A DNA stretch of 64,000 nt from Saccopteryx bilineata (GCF_036850765.1 NC_089498.1:76982305-77046304), one strand, 5' to 3'; numbered from the stretch's first letter, positions 47,701 to 59,055 are shown. Notes: generated by a model not told the origin, from the letters alone. A program made the numbers and translations.

Positions 47701-48304
47701 GTGTGTCCGTCTATTCATGGTGCACTTTCGACCAGTCACAGGAAATCAACAAAAGACGATAGAAATGTGAAATCTGCACCAAATAAAAGGAAAACTCTCC
47801 CAATTTCATACCTGTTCAGTGCAGTTTGATGTGGGCTCACGCACAGATTTTTTAGGGCTCCTTAGGTAGCTTTTAGGGCTCCTTAGGTAGCTATCCCGTA
47901 TAGCCTCTACAGACTCGTCACTGACTGATGGCCTACCAGAACGGGGTTTCTCCACCAAACTGCCGGTTTCCTTCTATTGCTTATCCCACCGAGTAATGTT
48001 ATTCCTATGTGGTGGCGCTTCGTTATAAACGCATCAATATTCACGCTGCACATTGGTCACAGATTCGAGCCTCAGAACACACTGAACTTTCCTCTGTATC
48101 GTCCACATCTCGACTGGCATGGCCATGGGCTGCTCTGCTGTATACATGGTGTTACGTCATCATCTGCACATGCGCACATGCTGCTACATCATCCTACAGA
48201 AAGTGGGAGGGTTTTCCTTTTATCTGGTGCAGATTTCACATTTCTATCATCTTTTGTTGCTTTCCTGTGACCAGTCAAAAGTGCACCATGACTTTATGGA
48301 CAGG
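47701..48304 (-). mobile_element. non-autonomous IS630/Tc1-mariner-type element with long inverted ends
   Basis: About 100 bases at each end are inverted copies of each other ('catggtgcactttcgaccag' near 47720; 'tgaccagtcaaaagtgcacc' near 48268), including matching 'gatagaaatgtgaaatctgc' segments. The minus strand between them encodes a helix-turn-helix-like remnant (ITRWDKQ … GSLVEKPRSGRPSVSDESVEAIRDSYLRSPK, split here at the dots; about 48005-47850), as at the N-terminus of some IS630/mariner-type transposases. The rest of the transposase is absent. A 21-base tandem duplication lies at 47851-47892. The TA duplication could not be fixed. Confidence 0.7.
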
Positions 48305-49636
48305 ACACATCAAAAGTAGTACTGAGGGGGAAGTTCATAGCGTTACAGGGTTACCTTAAAAAGCAAGAAAAAGCTCAAATAAACAACTTAACTCTGCATC
48401 TAAAAGAACTAGAAAAAGAACAGCAAGTAAAGCCCAGAGGAAGTAGAAGGAAGGAAATTATAAAGATCAGAGCAGAAATAAATGACATAGAGACTAACAA
48501 AACAGAAGATCAATGAAACCAAGAGCTGGTTCTTTGAAAAGATGAACAAGATATTGATGAACCTTTAACCAGAATCACCAAGAAAAAAAAGGGGACTCAG
48601 ATAAATAAAATTAGAAATGAGAGAGGAGAAGTAACAACTGACACAGCAGAAATACAAAGGACTGTAAGAAAATAAAATGAAGAACTGTATGCCAAAATAT
48701 TAGACAACCTAGGTAAATTGACAAATTCTGTGAAATATATAATGTTTCAAAATTCAGTCGGGAAGATACAGAAAGCCTAAACTGACCAATTACAACAAAT
48801 AAAATTGAAGCAGTTATCAAAAAACTCCCAACAACCTAAAGTCCTGGGCCAGGTGACTTCACAGGCGAATTCTACCAAACATTCAAAGAAGAACTAACTC
48901 CTATCTTTCTCAAGCTATTTTAAAAAATTCAAGAGGAGGGAAGACTTCCAAGCTCCTTTTATGAGGCGAGCATAATCCTTATTCCAAAACCAGGCAAATA
49001 CAATACAAAGAAAGAAAACTATAGGCCAATATTCCTGATGAATTTAGGTCCTAAAATTCTCAACTAAATAATAGCAAACCAGAATCAGCAATACATGAAA
49101 AAAATCATACATCATGATCAAGTAGGATTTATTCTTGAGAGGCAAGTGTGGTACAATATTTGCAAATCAATAAATGTTTATCTTATAAACAATGGTAAGG
49201 AGAAAAATCACATGATAATATCAATAAATGCAGAAAAAACATTTGATAAAATTCAGTATGCATTTATGATTAAAATTCTCAGCAAAGTGGGAATACAGGA
49301 GACATTTCTCAACATGATAAAGGCCATCTATGTCAGACCCATGGCCAACATCATAATCATTGGCCAAAAATTAAAAGCAATCACCTTAAGATCAGGAACA
49401 AAGCAGGGGTGCCCTCTTTCACTGCTATTATTCAAAATAGTTCTGGAAGTCCTAGCCACAGCAATAAGACAGAAGAAGAAATAAAAGGCATCCAATTTGG
49501 TAAAGAAGAAGAAAACTATCATTATTTGCTGATGGCATGATACTGCACATAGAAAAGCCTATGATATCTGTCAAAAAACTACTAGACCTGATAAATGAAT
49601 TCAGCAAGGTGGCAGGATATAAAATTAATACTTAGA

Positions 49637-50270
49637 TGGTGGTTCCTCAAAAAACTGCAAATAGAACTACCTTATGACCCAGCAATCCCTCTACTGGGTA
49701 TATACCCCAAAACCTCAGAAACATTGATACGTGAAGACACATGTAGCCCCATGTTCATTGCAGCACTGTTCACAGTGGCCAAGACATGGAAACAACCAAA
49801 AAGCCCTTCAATAGAAGACTGGATAAAGAAGATGTGGCACATATACACTATGGAATACTACTCAGCCATAAGAAATGATGACATCGGATCATTTACAGCA
49901 AAATGGTGGGATTTTGATAACATTATAAGGAGTGAAATAAGTAAATCAGAAAAAAACAAGAACTACATGATTCCATACATTGGTGGAACATAAAAAATGA
50001 GACTAAGAGACATGGACAAGAGTGTGGTGGTTACCAGGGGTGGGGGGAGAGAGGACATGGGAGGGAGGGAGGGAGAGAGTTAGGGGGAGGGGGAGGGGCA
50101 CAGAGAACTAGATAGAGGGTGGCGGAGGACAATCTGACTTTTGGCGAGGGGTACGCAACATAATTTAATGACAAAATAACCTAGACATGTTTTCTTTGAA
50201 TATATGTACCCTGATTTATTAATGTCATCCCATTACCATTAATAAAAATTTATTAAAAAAAAAATAAAAT
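49637..50270 (+). mobile_element. young 5'-truncated L1 inside the L1
   Basis: Last 330 bases of ORF2 (open frame 49595-49993 runs into it), the 3' UTR and A-tail. Exact 16-bp duplication AAAATTAATACTTAGA (49621-49636, 50271-50286). The 3' UTR carries a G-run block at about 50037-50097 with four consecutive GGG triplets separated by single A (50059-50073), a G-quadruplex-type motif. It is the least decayed L1 sequence in the window. Confidence 0.95.
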
Positions 50271-51318
50271 AAAATTAATACTTAGAAATCAGAGGCATTT
50301 TTATATACCAACAATGAACTGTCTGAAACAGAAATTAAGGAAACCATCCCCTTCAGTATTGCAACAAAAAAAAATAAAGTACCTATTAGTAAATTTAACC
50401 AATGTGGTCAAAGACATGTACTCGGAAAACTATAAAACATTGATAAAAGAAATCAAAGAAGATACAAACAAGTTGAAGTATATACCATGTTTATGGATAG
50501 GAAGAATAAACATCATTAAAATGTCTATATTACCCAAAGAAATTCATAAATTTAATGCAATTTATATGAAAATACCAATGATATACATCAAAGGTTTAGA
50601 ACAAATATTCCAAAAATTTGTATGGAATCAAAAAGGAACACAAATAGCCTCAGCAATCTTGAAAAAGAAGAATAAAGTAGGTGGTTTCACACTTCATGAT
50701 ATCAGGTTATACTAAAAGGCCACTGTACTCAAAACAGCTTGGTACTGGCATAAGACATATAGATCAATGGAACAGAACAGAGAACCCAGAAATAAACCCA
50801 CACCTTTATGGACAACTGTAAGACAGTGTGTTTAACAAATGGTGTTGGGATAATTGGACAGCTACCTGCAAAAAAGTGAAACTAGACCACCAACTTACTC
50901 CATTCACAAAAAAAACCTCAAAATGGATAAAAGACTTAAATGTAAGTCGTGAAACCATAAGCATCTTAGAAGAAAACATAAGCAGTAAGCTCTCCAACAT
51001 CTCTCGCAGTAATATATTTGCCGATTTATCTCCACAGGCATTTGAAAGAAAGGACAGGATGAACAAATTGGAGTACATCAAAGTGAAAAGCTTTTGCACA
51101 GTTAAAGAGAATATGAACAAAAATAAAAAGACAAACCACACAATGGGGATACATATTTGACAATACATCTTATAAGGGGTTAATAACCAAAATTTATAAA
51201 GAAGTTGTAAAACTCAACACCAGGAAGATAAACAATCCAATTAAAAAAATGGGCAGAAGAAATGAATAGACACTTCTCCAAGGAGGACATATAGTCGGCC
51301 AATATGCAGATGAAAATA

Positions 51319-51921
51319 TAAGATCTACCGGAAAGTTCTGTCCATTTTTGGAATAAAACAAAATACAAATTTTTCTGACTTAATTCATGTAGCACCCATT
51401 TTGAATATTTCCACACCAATCCTATCTTTTGAATATGATCCGAAATGGTTTGCTGAGCTGAATTAAGCCTTTCTGCGATCTCCGATGTTGTCAGAAAGGG
51501 ATCTTGCTCCAACATGGTCTTAACAACATCGTCATCGATCAAAGATGGTTGCCCAGAATGTGGCTTATCAGAAAGTTCGAAATCACCTGTTTCAAATTTT
51601 TTGAACCATTTTCTGCATGTCCTATCAGAAACTGTACCTTCACCAAACACTTTCAATAAATTTCTACATGCTTCTGTAGCATTTCTTCCTTGTTGAAATT
51701 CATAAAAATACTGTGGCGTAAATGAGCTTTATCAGCAGCCATGGGTACACTATCACTTCACACATAAGACTAACGTGAATCAACTTGATTTTAGTTAAAT
51801 TGCTACGTCAGTATGTATACATTAAGTGATAAAAATAGAGAGGCACACATGCACCAAATAAACATGTGCTTACGTGTCAAAACTTGTGATAGAAACGGAC
51901 AGAACTTTCCAGTAGACCTTA
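51319..51921 (-). mobile_element. internally deleted mariner element
   Basis: Inverted ends TAAGATCTACCGGAAAGTTC and GAACTTTCCAGTAGACCTTA, with a TA duplication (51317-51318, 51922-51923). Removing one TA and the element restores the L1 word 'gatgaaaatatgttcaac'. At 603 bp it is about half a full mariner (about 1.3 kb). It keeps both ends and the N-terminal transposase domain but lacks the catalytic domain. Confidence 0.95.
51370..51740 (-). pseudogene. mariner transposase, N-terminal part only
   Basis: A mariner transposase binds the inverted ends and moves the DNA by a D,D34D cut-and-paste reaction. The minus-strand start at 51740 (MAADKAHLRHSIF) is followed by a one-base frameshift, then the open frame from 51656: paired helix-turn-helix region (SDRTCRKWFKKFETGDFEL … HSGQPSLIDDDVV … TTSEIAERLNSAQQTISDHI) and the linker word WVLHELS near 51395. 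This is the order seen in mariner transposases and in the mariner-derived part of SETMAR. The frame then runs into the deletion joint and 3' non-coding sequence. None of the D,D34D catalytic domain remains. Confidence 0.9.
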
Positions 51922-53119
51922 TATGTTCAACATCACTAATCGTTAGAGAAATGCAAATTAAAACCACAATGAGATACCACCTCACAATGTTTTGTGCGCT
52001 CATTAACAAAACAACACACAATAAGTGCTGGCGAGGGTGTGGAGAAAAGGGAACCCTTGGACACTGCTGGGGGGAATGCAGACTGATGCAGCCACTGTGC
52101 AAAACAGTATGGAGATTCCTCAAAAAATTAAAAATGGAACTGCCTTGTGACCCAGACATTCTACTTTTCAGAATATATCATAAGAATACCAGATCATTGT
52201 TTCAAAAGAAGAAATGCACTCGCATGTTTATTGCAGCATTGTTTACAATAGCTAAGATGTGGAAACAGCCCAAGTGACCATTAGTGGATGAGTGAATTAA
52301 AAAGAAGTGGTACATATACACAATGGAATATTATGTGGCCGTGAAAAAGAAGAAAATCTTACCGTATTTAAGAATATGGATGGACCTGAAAACTATTATG
52401 CTAAGTGAAATAAGCCAAGCAGAGAAAGAAAAATATCATATGATCTCACTTATTTGAAGAATCCAATGAACAATGTGAACTGAGGAGTGGAATAGAGACT
52501 GAGGCGGGATCAAAGGGACCAGAGGGAAAGGTGACAGAGGGAAAGGGGATGAGAGGATGGGATCAGAGAAGGGAAAGAGATTGGTGAAATTATATATACA
52601 TAACAGCGTTATAGAAAGCAGGATAGCAAATCCTGGAGGGAAGGGGGAGGGCATAGTGGGGTGGGGTGGTCAAGGGGATGGTTGAAGGGAACAACTGGGG
52701 GAGATGTACTTAGTGAGACACTTGAATCTATGTAAACACAATAAATTAAAATAAATAAAAAATAAAAGGATACATTCCTTTTGAATACAGTATTTAAAAA
52801 TATGTATGCTTCAAATTGGTTATGAATTGTTGTACAATCAATGAAACCTGTGGTTATGGTTACTTTCTCTACTGATTACTTACTGTGACAAGAAATTTCA
52901 TATGGGAAAGGAAAAAGTGAACTCATTCTTCTCTTGAGCATATGGAATAAGTTCCAGCCAGAGGCACAGTAGTAATTTTTATCTTACTAGAATAGGAAAT
53001 CCTATGCTGCTCTGAAATGAATCACATGCACAGCCTCATTAACTCTCATAGAAATATTACAGAATCTGTTTGAATTTTTTTTTCTAGAAAAATTGCATCT
53101 TTGTAACCCTCTACACAAT

Positions 53120-53503
53120 TTCTTATAAAGAATAAAAAAATGAATTTAGTTGTTGGATCATAAGGTAAATCTACATTTAACTCTACAAGGAATCTCAAAA
53201 CTGGTTTGTACTATGGCTGCACTAGTTTACATTTTACCCAGAAGTTTATGAGTATTCCAATTTTTTGCTCATCCTTGCCAACACTTGTTATTTTTTCTTT
53301 TTTTTTTAATATGGCCTACTTGGTGGTTAGAAAGTAGTATTTCATTGTGCTTTTGGTTTGTATTTTCCTATTGACTAATGATATTGAACATCTTTTTATG
53401 TACTTTGGTCATTTGTATATTTTCTTTGTAAAAATATCAGTACATCTTATTTAATCAGTTTTTATTTGGTTGTTAGTCTTTCTATTTTTAATCCAGAAAT
53501 ATC
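53120..53503 (-). mobile_element. old antisense L1 fragment
   Basis: Diverged antisense ORF2 C-terminal and 3' region: 'gttggatcataaggtaaat', 'gctgcactagtttacatt', 'catccttgccaacacttg'. It is the target in which the next hAT landed. The stretch 52787-53119 is unassigned. Confidence 0.65.
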
Positions 53504-53511
53504 CTTTAAAT

Positions 53512-56215
53512 AAGTGGTCCCCAACCTTTTTCAGGCCACGGTCTGGTTTAATGTCAGAAAATATTTTCACGGACCGGCCTTTAGGTGGGATGGATAAATG
53601 CACAAAATAAAATTATGCGACCAGCGTAAAAACTGTGGTATTTTTAAATATAATTGTCGAACTTATAATATTTATTGGGCTAAGTTAAAGGAGGAACCAG
53701 CATGTCCTCATTATTCAGGTTGTATTTAAATTTGTTATTCTGACAACGTTTCATGTCTGACATCAATATGTAATATGATAGGTTCAGGCTCGCTATCAAT
53801 CATGAACCTGTAACAATAAGAATAAACATGAATCCACTGTGTACTCGTATGCAACTTTATTAGAAGCTACCTCTTAACATCGCACCAACAACATAACATG
53901 AGTAACATCCTCTCTGCCTCCAAATACTTTCCAGTAGCTATGGTAACGTTTAAACATGCCTTAAAAATAAGATGCAACACAAAAACAAATATAAAGTGCA
54001 TGAAAAATACAACTCACCATTGTAATGAATTTTGTAAGTTAAGGGTTATTGATTATAATGTTATATAGAATGAGAGATAGTAGCTTATCTCTCAACAATC
54101 ATAACACTAAATCAGTGGGAGCCCTGAGCTTATTTCTCTGCAACAAGACGATCCCATCTAGGGGTAATGGGAGACAGTGACACCCGAAATGTGTTGCTAA
54201 TGTCCAATCTATTCCGTAATTTCGTTTTGGTTGCTGTTACTGCAGAAAATCCCGCTTTACACAAATAGGATGTCGGAAATGGCAACAGGGTTTTTAGTGC
54301 TTTTGTAGCGATCTCGGGGTATTCTGCCATGACTTTAATCCAGAACACGGGCAGAGTTGTAGTCTCGAACATATTTTTAAGGCTGCTGTCATTTGCGATC
54401 TCCAGTAGTTGATCCTCTTCTTGCATAGACACGCTGGATTCACCTGGTTTGGTGACAAATGGATCACGGATCCATTCCTTGGCAATTCGTGGGTTTTTTG
54501 TGGTTGGGAAGTAGCATTCAGACTCTTTTAAAAGCAAATACAGGTGATTGTGCACCAGCTGGGACAATGAAGGCTTGGGCTCAGTCTCTTCCAAAATAAC
54601 CACGAATGTTTGAAACATGTTAAATATACCCCTGTTCACGCGTTGTCCCCACAAATCCAGTTTGGCTTTAAATGCACTTTATCTGCCAACTTGAAGATAG
54701 TTGTCATTTTCCCCAGAAGTGACCGGTTGAGTTCATTGAGGAGGTTAAATATGTCGCACAAGTAAGCGAGTTTTGCGACCCATTCCTCGTCACTAAAATG
54801 TGCTGCTAGCGGTGACATTTTTCTGAGAAATCTCTGCAGCGGCTCTCGTAATTCAAACACTCTGGCCAGGGACCTCCCTCAGGATAACCATCTTATTTCT
54901 GTGTATAAGAGAAGGTGTCTGTGCTCTGTGTTCATTTCCTCACAAAGCTGCTTGAACAGGTGCGAGTGAAGGGTGTGTGCTTTGATGTGGTTAATAACTT
55001 TAACGACATCATTCAATATGCTGTTAAGTTCCGGTGGTATATTTCGGCTAGCCAGCATTTCCCTGTGAATGACACAATGTGTAGACTCGCATTCAGGTGC
55101 AACCTCCTTAATCCGAGTAGTTAAACCAGACATCCTTCCGGTCATGGCAGCAGCTCCATCTGTGCATATGCCAACACAAAAAGACCATTTCAGTTTTCCT
55201 GATATATAGTCATCCAGTGATTTAAATAGTTCTGCGGCTGTGGTTTTGGTTGGCAATGATAGTGCACATAACATATCCTCATGCACATCCTCTTGATAAA
55301 GATAATGCACATAAACAAGTAGCATTGCCTTGTTGTCAATATCTGTAGATTCGTCAACCTGGAGAGCATACCATGGTGATTTATTAATCCTTTCCAACAA
55401 TTGTGATTCAATGTCCTCTGCTATTTCCTCAATGTGCCGTGTGACGGTGGTAGCCAAAAGAGGCATCTGTGCTATCTTTTTAACCGCAGCCTCTCCTAGA
55501 AGTTCACAACAAATGTCTTTAGTGGCTGGAAGGATCAATTCTTCACCGATGGTGAATGGCTTCTTAGCCTTAGCAATACGATTAGCCACCAAGTATGATG
55601 CTCTCAGTACACTTGCATTTATTGATGTAGTGGCCACCAGTAATTGTTTCTGTCCTTCTTGTTCATGCTTTTTTCTTTCAAAATACTCAGAAGGCTTGTC
55701 TTTTAAAGTAGGGTGCTTGATTTCCAAGTGGCAAAGCAGTTTTGAAGGCTTCATTGCCTCATTACTTAGCCGGTTGCCACATATTATGCAGAGTGGCCTT
55801 GGTGCGTGAGAATCACCAGTTGCGATAAATCCATACTTCAAGTAGGACTCCTGGTATTGTCTGTTAAATGAAGCCTTCTTTTTCTTTGAGATTGTAGGTT
55901 TTCCTTCTGTCTCCTCACTGGCCCTTTTCCACTTCGCAAAAAAACTTTGGATGGAATTTTGTTTTTCACTCATTTTGTTAGTTTATGGGTTTAATTTTAG
56001 CGGCAACATATCACGTGACTGAGACAGGCATCAGGAGTGAGTCTTAGACGGATGTAACAGAGGGAATCTGGTCATTTTTAAAAAATAAAACATTATTCAG
56101 ACTTAAATATAAATAAAACGGAAATAATGTAAATTATTTATTTTTTCTCTATGGAGCGATACCAAATGGCCCATGGACCGGTACCAGTCCACGGCCCGGG
56201 GGTTGGGGACCATTG
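53512..56215 (-). mobile_element. Buster-group hAT transposon, full length (2.7 kb)
   Basis: Ends AAGTGGTCCCCAACC and GGTTGGGGACCATTG are inverted repeats with one or two changes; exact 8-bp duplication CTTTAAAT (53504-53511, 56216-56223), fitting nnnTAnnn. Longer subterminal words ('ccacggtctggttta' and 'accagtccacggccc') are also inverted. The interior is one minus-strand transposase gene (55973-54130) with about 240 bases before it and 600 after. Size, ends and gene show a complete autonomous-type copy. Confidence 0.95.
54130..55973 (-). pseudogene. hAT (Buster, ZBED5-like) transposase, two lesions
   Basis: About 614 codons, the normal length for this family. The start is the ATG at 55973, 240 bases inside the right end. 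Residues 1-40 are basic. A BED-type zinc finger C-x2-C ... H-x4-H lies at about residues 62-90 (CIICGNRL … HLEIKHP). Next comes an RNase H-like core with LQVDESTD (about residue 209), CTDGAAAMTGR and the word TEIRWLS (about 359-364). Then a stop, TGA at 54881-54879, stands where the relatives read arginine (CGA to TGA, CpG decay). The frame continues uninterrupted (54860-54660) to a one-base frameshift near 54680. The last 174 codons (54654-54130) hold the C-terminal hAT dimerisation region (LPFPTSYLCKAGFSAVTATK). The layout is that of ZBED5-type Buster proteins, by recollection of that human protein. It is inactive as it stands but only recently so. Confidence 0.92.
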
Positions 56216-56223
56216 CTTTAAAT

Positions 56224-57300
56224 GATCAGTTCCAGGAGGTTGCTAGATTTAATGATTATCAAAGCAGAGCCACATTTTGACCTTTGAAGTTCTCTATTAT
56301 TCTAGTCCTGTTTTTTATAAATACTTGAATATTATCGGTATCTCTGGACTCACTGTACTTAAAAAGCAGTAAATTATTTTTTAATTTCTATACTAAAATA
56401 TCTAGTGCCTTTTGAAATTTTTAATATACAACATTTCCACTTAGCAATTCTTTAAACCCTAATATACAATTACATAAAGAAAGGGTGTAATTTCCTTTGT
56501 CGACGAACCAGCTGTCATTGGTTAATGCTGAAGTAATTGCTGGTATTTGTTTTATCTGTTGTGTAGTTTTTTCTCTTCTTAAAAGATATTACTTGCTTTC
56601 TTGTAAGTATTTCACAGACATTTACCAGGTAAACGTGTCAGTTGTAAATTAGATATGAAAGTGTTTCTGACAGTCAAACTTTTTCTTTAAGACTAACAGG
56701 ATACTGAATTACAATCAACATTTTTAGATATTTCAAATATTGAAAACCAAATAAATTATTAAGCTGATATAAATCAATGTGCAGTGAAACCTTACACTTT
56801 ATGTGTTTTAATACCAAAATTGGAGCATTTTAAGAAGCAAGTAGAGCTCTCTAAATTAATTTATATATTGCTTTTCTGCTTGTGTTCTATAGATTTTTAA
56901 AAACAGTAGTTCTGCAAGAAAGGCTAGAAAGATATGCTCTGGAAAATATGAAAACAGCAAATGTGTTTTATCCTCTTCAATAGTGTGTATTCTCTCAGTT
57001 CTGTCTACAGTATGTAATTAGTAAACCCCAATCATTGTCATTCTGTGCATTCAGAAAATGTAAGCTAATGATAGGTGCAGCAATTATTATTTTGTAAATA
57101 TGAAGAGTTAAGCAGTAGTTGAAATCTAAAATGTTTATCAAGGGATGCTTTAAAAATCCTTTGCATAGAACTCTAAAGCTGGCTTTTTTAAACTGTGGTT
57201 CATGAATTATCGGTTAGAATGGAGATCTGTTAGGAGGATACATAATTTCTCTCATATTCTCAAAAGAATTCAGAACTTGAAAAATAAAGAAGAACCGTTT
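56224..57300. other. unassigned AT-rich DNA
   Basis: No gene seen. Around 57190-57245 the words 'ctgtggttcatgaatta' and 'agatctgttaggagg' might belong to an ancient hAT remnant of MER5 kind, but this is too diverged to call. Confidence 0.5.
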
Positions 57301-57329
57301 TAAAATGTTAAAGGCCTAGGTGGATTCTA

Positions 57330-58040
57330 CCGTATATGCAATTGATCGTCATTATCTCTAGATGGTGTATTTGCAAGTTTGCCTACTCTGCAAAATTTAT
57401 TTGTAAATTTAAAATCAGTACTCAGAGCACTTTTACAGTCATTCACAAATGTACACAGAGCAGCAGAATATTTGAATTTCCTGGTGAGCGCATTACTATC
57501 TGAGGTCAAACAAGACAACACTCTGCCTTCTTGTTACAGCACTCATCCAAACAACTGTTCTTTTTGTTGTTTATTTAGTGCCATGCTTTTTTGCATTTTT
57601 GTACCTTTTGTTGTCTAAAATGGCCCTCAAGCATAGTGTTGAAATGCTGTCTAGCGCTCCTAGGTACTAGAAGGCTGTGATGTCCCTTTCAGAGAAAATA
57701 GCTGATATTTACACTTTGATCAGGCCTGAGTTAATAATGCTCTTTGACTGTTAGTTCAATGTTAATGAATTAAATATAAATTGTGTATATGTAGGTATAT
57801 GTAATTTTATCTTTATGTATGTACATATATTGTAAAATAACATGCCTGTAAAGAGAAAGACACATAAATCAAAGTAATGTATTGATATTGATTAGTTGAT
57901 AAGAATGTGACCAAAGGATTACAGGAACCTAACCCTGTTATTTCTCTTAGGAGCACTGGTTCAGTATTTATCGATACAAATTCAGTGTTCATGGCAACTT
58001 TGTGCAAACTAAGTACCATGAATAACAAGAATCAACTGTA
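57330..58040 (+). mobile_element. Tigger (pogo-type) DNA transposon remnant
   Basis: Word order is that of an ancient mammalian Tigger 5' region. Around 57618 a degraded frame reads MALKHSVEMLSS, then KAVMSLSEKI and FNVNE, which matches by memory the N-terminal CENP-B-like helix-turn-helix of Tigger transposase (…KHS.EVLSS…KAV..L.EKI…FNVNES). The right end 'aacaagaatcaactgta' resembles a Tigger terminal repeat. It has stops and no catalytic part. Left limit approximate. Confidence 0.65.
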
Positions 58041-58364
58041 GTTGGTGAGATCCAGGGAGACTAATCCAGTTGACCTTTTGAAAGCTTTTCTATTTAAATT
58101 TACTATTTTTTAATTTATATTTTTGTGAACATATACTGACATTGAAATGGACTATATATCATTCATCTCTTAATATCATACCAAATGCTTCTAACATAAC
58201 CATGATAAATGTTGTTGAGGTGAGTGGGATTCATAGTCATATATATACTTTGTAGCTCTGCCAGCATTCACTGGTCTACTTTACATTTTGTCTGAAATGT
58301 TATTATTGCTCATCATACAGTATATTGGAATATAACATCTATGGGATATTGGTACCATTTAGAC

Positions 58365-58696
58365 CAGGGGTTCCCAAACTACGGCCCGTGGGCCGCATGC
58401 GGCCCCTTAAGGCCATTTATCCAGCCCCCATTGTACTTCCGAAAGGGGCACCTCTTTCATTGGTGGTCAATGAGAGGAGCATAGTTCCCATTGAAATACT
58501 GGTCAGTTTGTTGATTTAAATTTACTTGTTCTTTATTTAAAATATTGTATTTGTTCCCGTTCTGTTTTTTTTACTTTAAAATAAGATATGTGCAGTGTGC
58601 ATAGGGATTTTTTCATAGTTTTTTTTATAGTCCGGCTCTCCAATGGTCTGAGGGACAGTGAACTGGCCCCCTGTGTAAAAAGTTTGGGGACCCCTG
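58365..58696 (+). mobile_element. non-autonomous hAT, same family as 28740 (332 bp)
   Basis: Ends CAGGGGTTCCCAAACT and GTTTGGGGACCCCTG; exact 8-bp duplication ATTTAGAC (58357-58364, 58697-58704), fitting nnnTAnnn. It aligns by eye along its whole length with 28740-29057, with a short extra segment 'ttgttcccgttctg'. No coding frame. Confidence 0.95.
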
Positions 58697-58914
58697 ATTT
58701 AGACTGAGGTTAGCCATTTTATCTAAGGGCCTACTAACTCATATTTGATGAAGAGGTAGAAGCAGATCTTTTATAAATTGAATTGTATATTTGTATACTT
58801 GACTGCATTCATTGTATCTAATTATATTTTTCATTATTCAAAACTAAAGTAATGCTGGCTTCCTCTTTATAACAAGGTGGAGTAACAATTACTGGACTTA
58901 CCCTCCAGCAGAAA

Positions 58915-59055
58915 GCCATGTGGTCATTTCTATAGATACAGAAAAAGCATTTGACAAAATCCAACATCTACTTATAAATGCTCTGTAATACAGCTAACAA
59001 TAGAGCTGAACCTCCTCAACCTGATAAATAACATCTATGAAGAACAAATGGTAAC
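58915..59055 (+). mobile_element. short L1 ORF2 fragment, sense
   Basis: 'gatacagaaaaagcatttga' followed by 'caaaatccaacatc' is the reverse-transcriptase word I-D-T-E-K-A-F-D-K-I-Q, and 'aacctgataaataacatcta' follows after a gap. Diverged and truncated at both ends. From 59056 to 60115 nothing is recognised. Confidence 0.7.

Larger units (their letters stand above)
46401..52457 (+). pseudogene. L1 ORF2, broken and split by four insertions
   Basis: The ATG at 46401 is followed by a TAA at codon 6. The endonuclease region then reads ITLNVNGL (from about 46430), CLQETHL (about 46520) and VGDFNTPLTSMD (about 46830). The RT region is open at 49095-49484 (HHDQVGFI … [10 protein letters not shown]). 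The catalytic motif, normally F-A-D-D, reads F-A-D-G at about 49525, which would abolish activity. Later pieces are 50314-50715, 50828-51160, 51930-52277, and the C-terminus ending MISLI-stop at 52457. It is interrupted by a SINE, two mariner-type elements and an L1. The family length would be about 1270 codons. Confidence 0.85.
43270..52770 (+). mobile_element. full-length-type sense L1 with five nested insertions
   Basis: 5' UTR (43270-45430), ORF1 (45430-46238), ORF2 (46401-52457), 3' UTR and A-rich tail to 52770. Imperfect duplication ACATCCTTGAA (43259-43269) and ACATTCCTTTTGAA (from 52773). Insertions: Ves SINE 44315-44723, Ves SINE 46921-47350, mariner-type element 47701-48304, L1 fragment 49637-50270, mariner-type element 51319-51921. 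Without them the L1 is about 6.8 kb, the normal full length. It lies head to head with the 34.4-41.7 kb L1. Confidence 0.88.

Noticed and set aside
47977..48359. Frames of 97 and 116 codons on the plus strand
   Set aside because: They are antisense to the transposase remnant of the mariner-type element.
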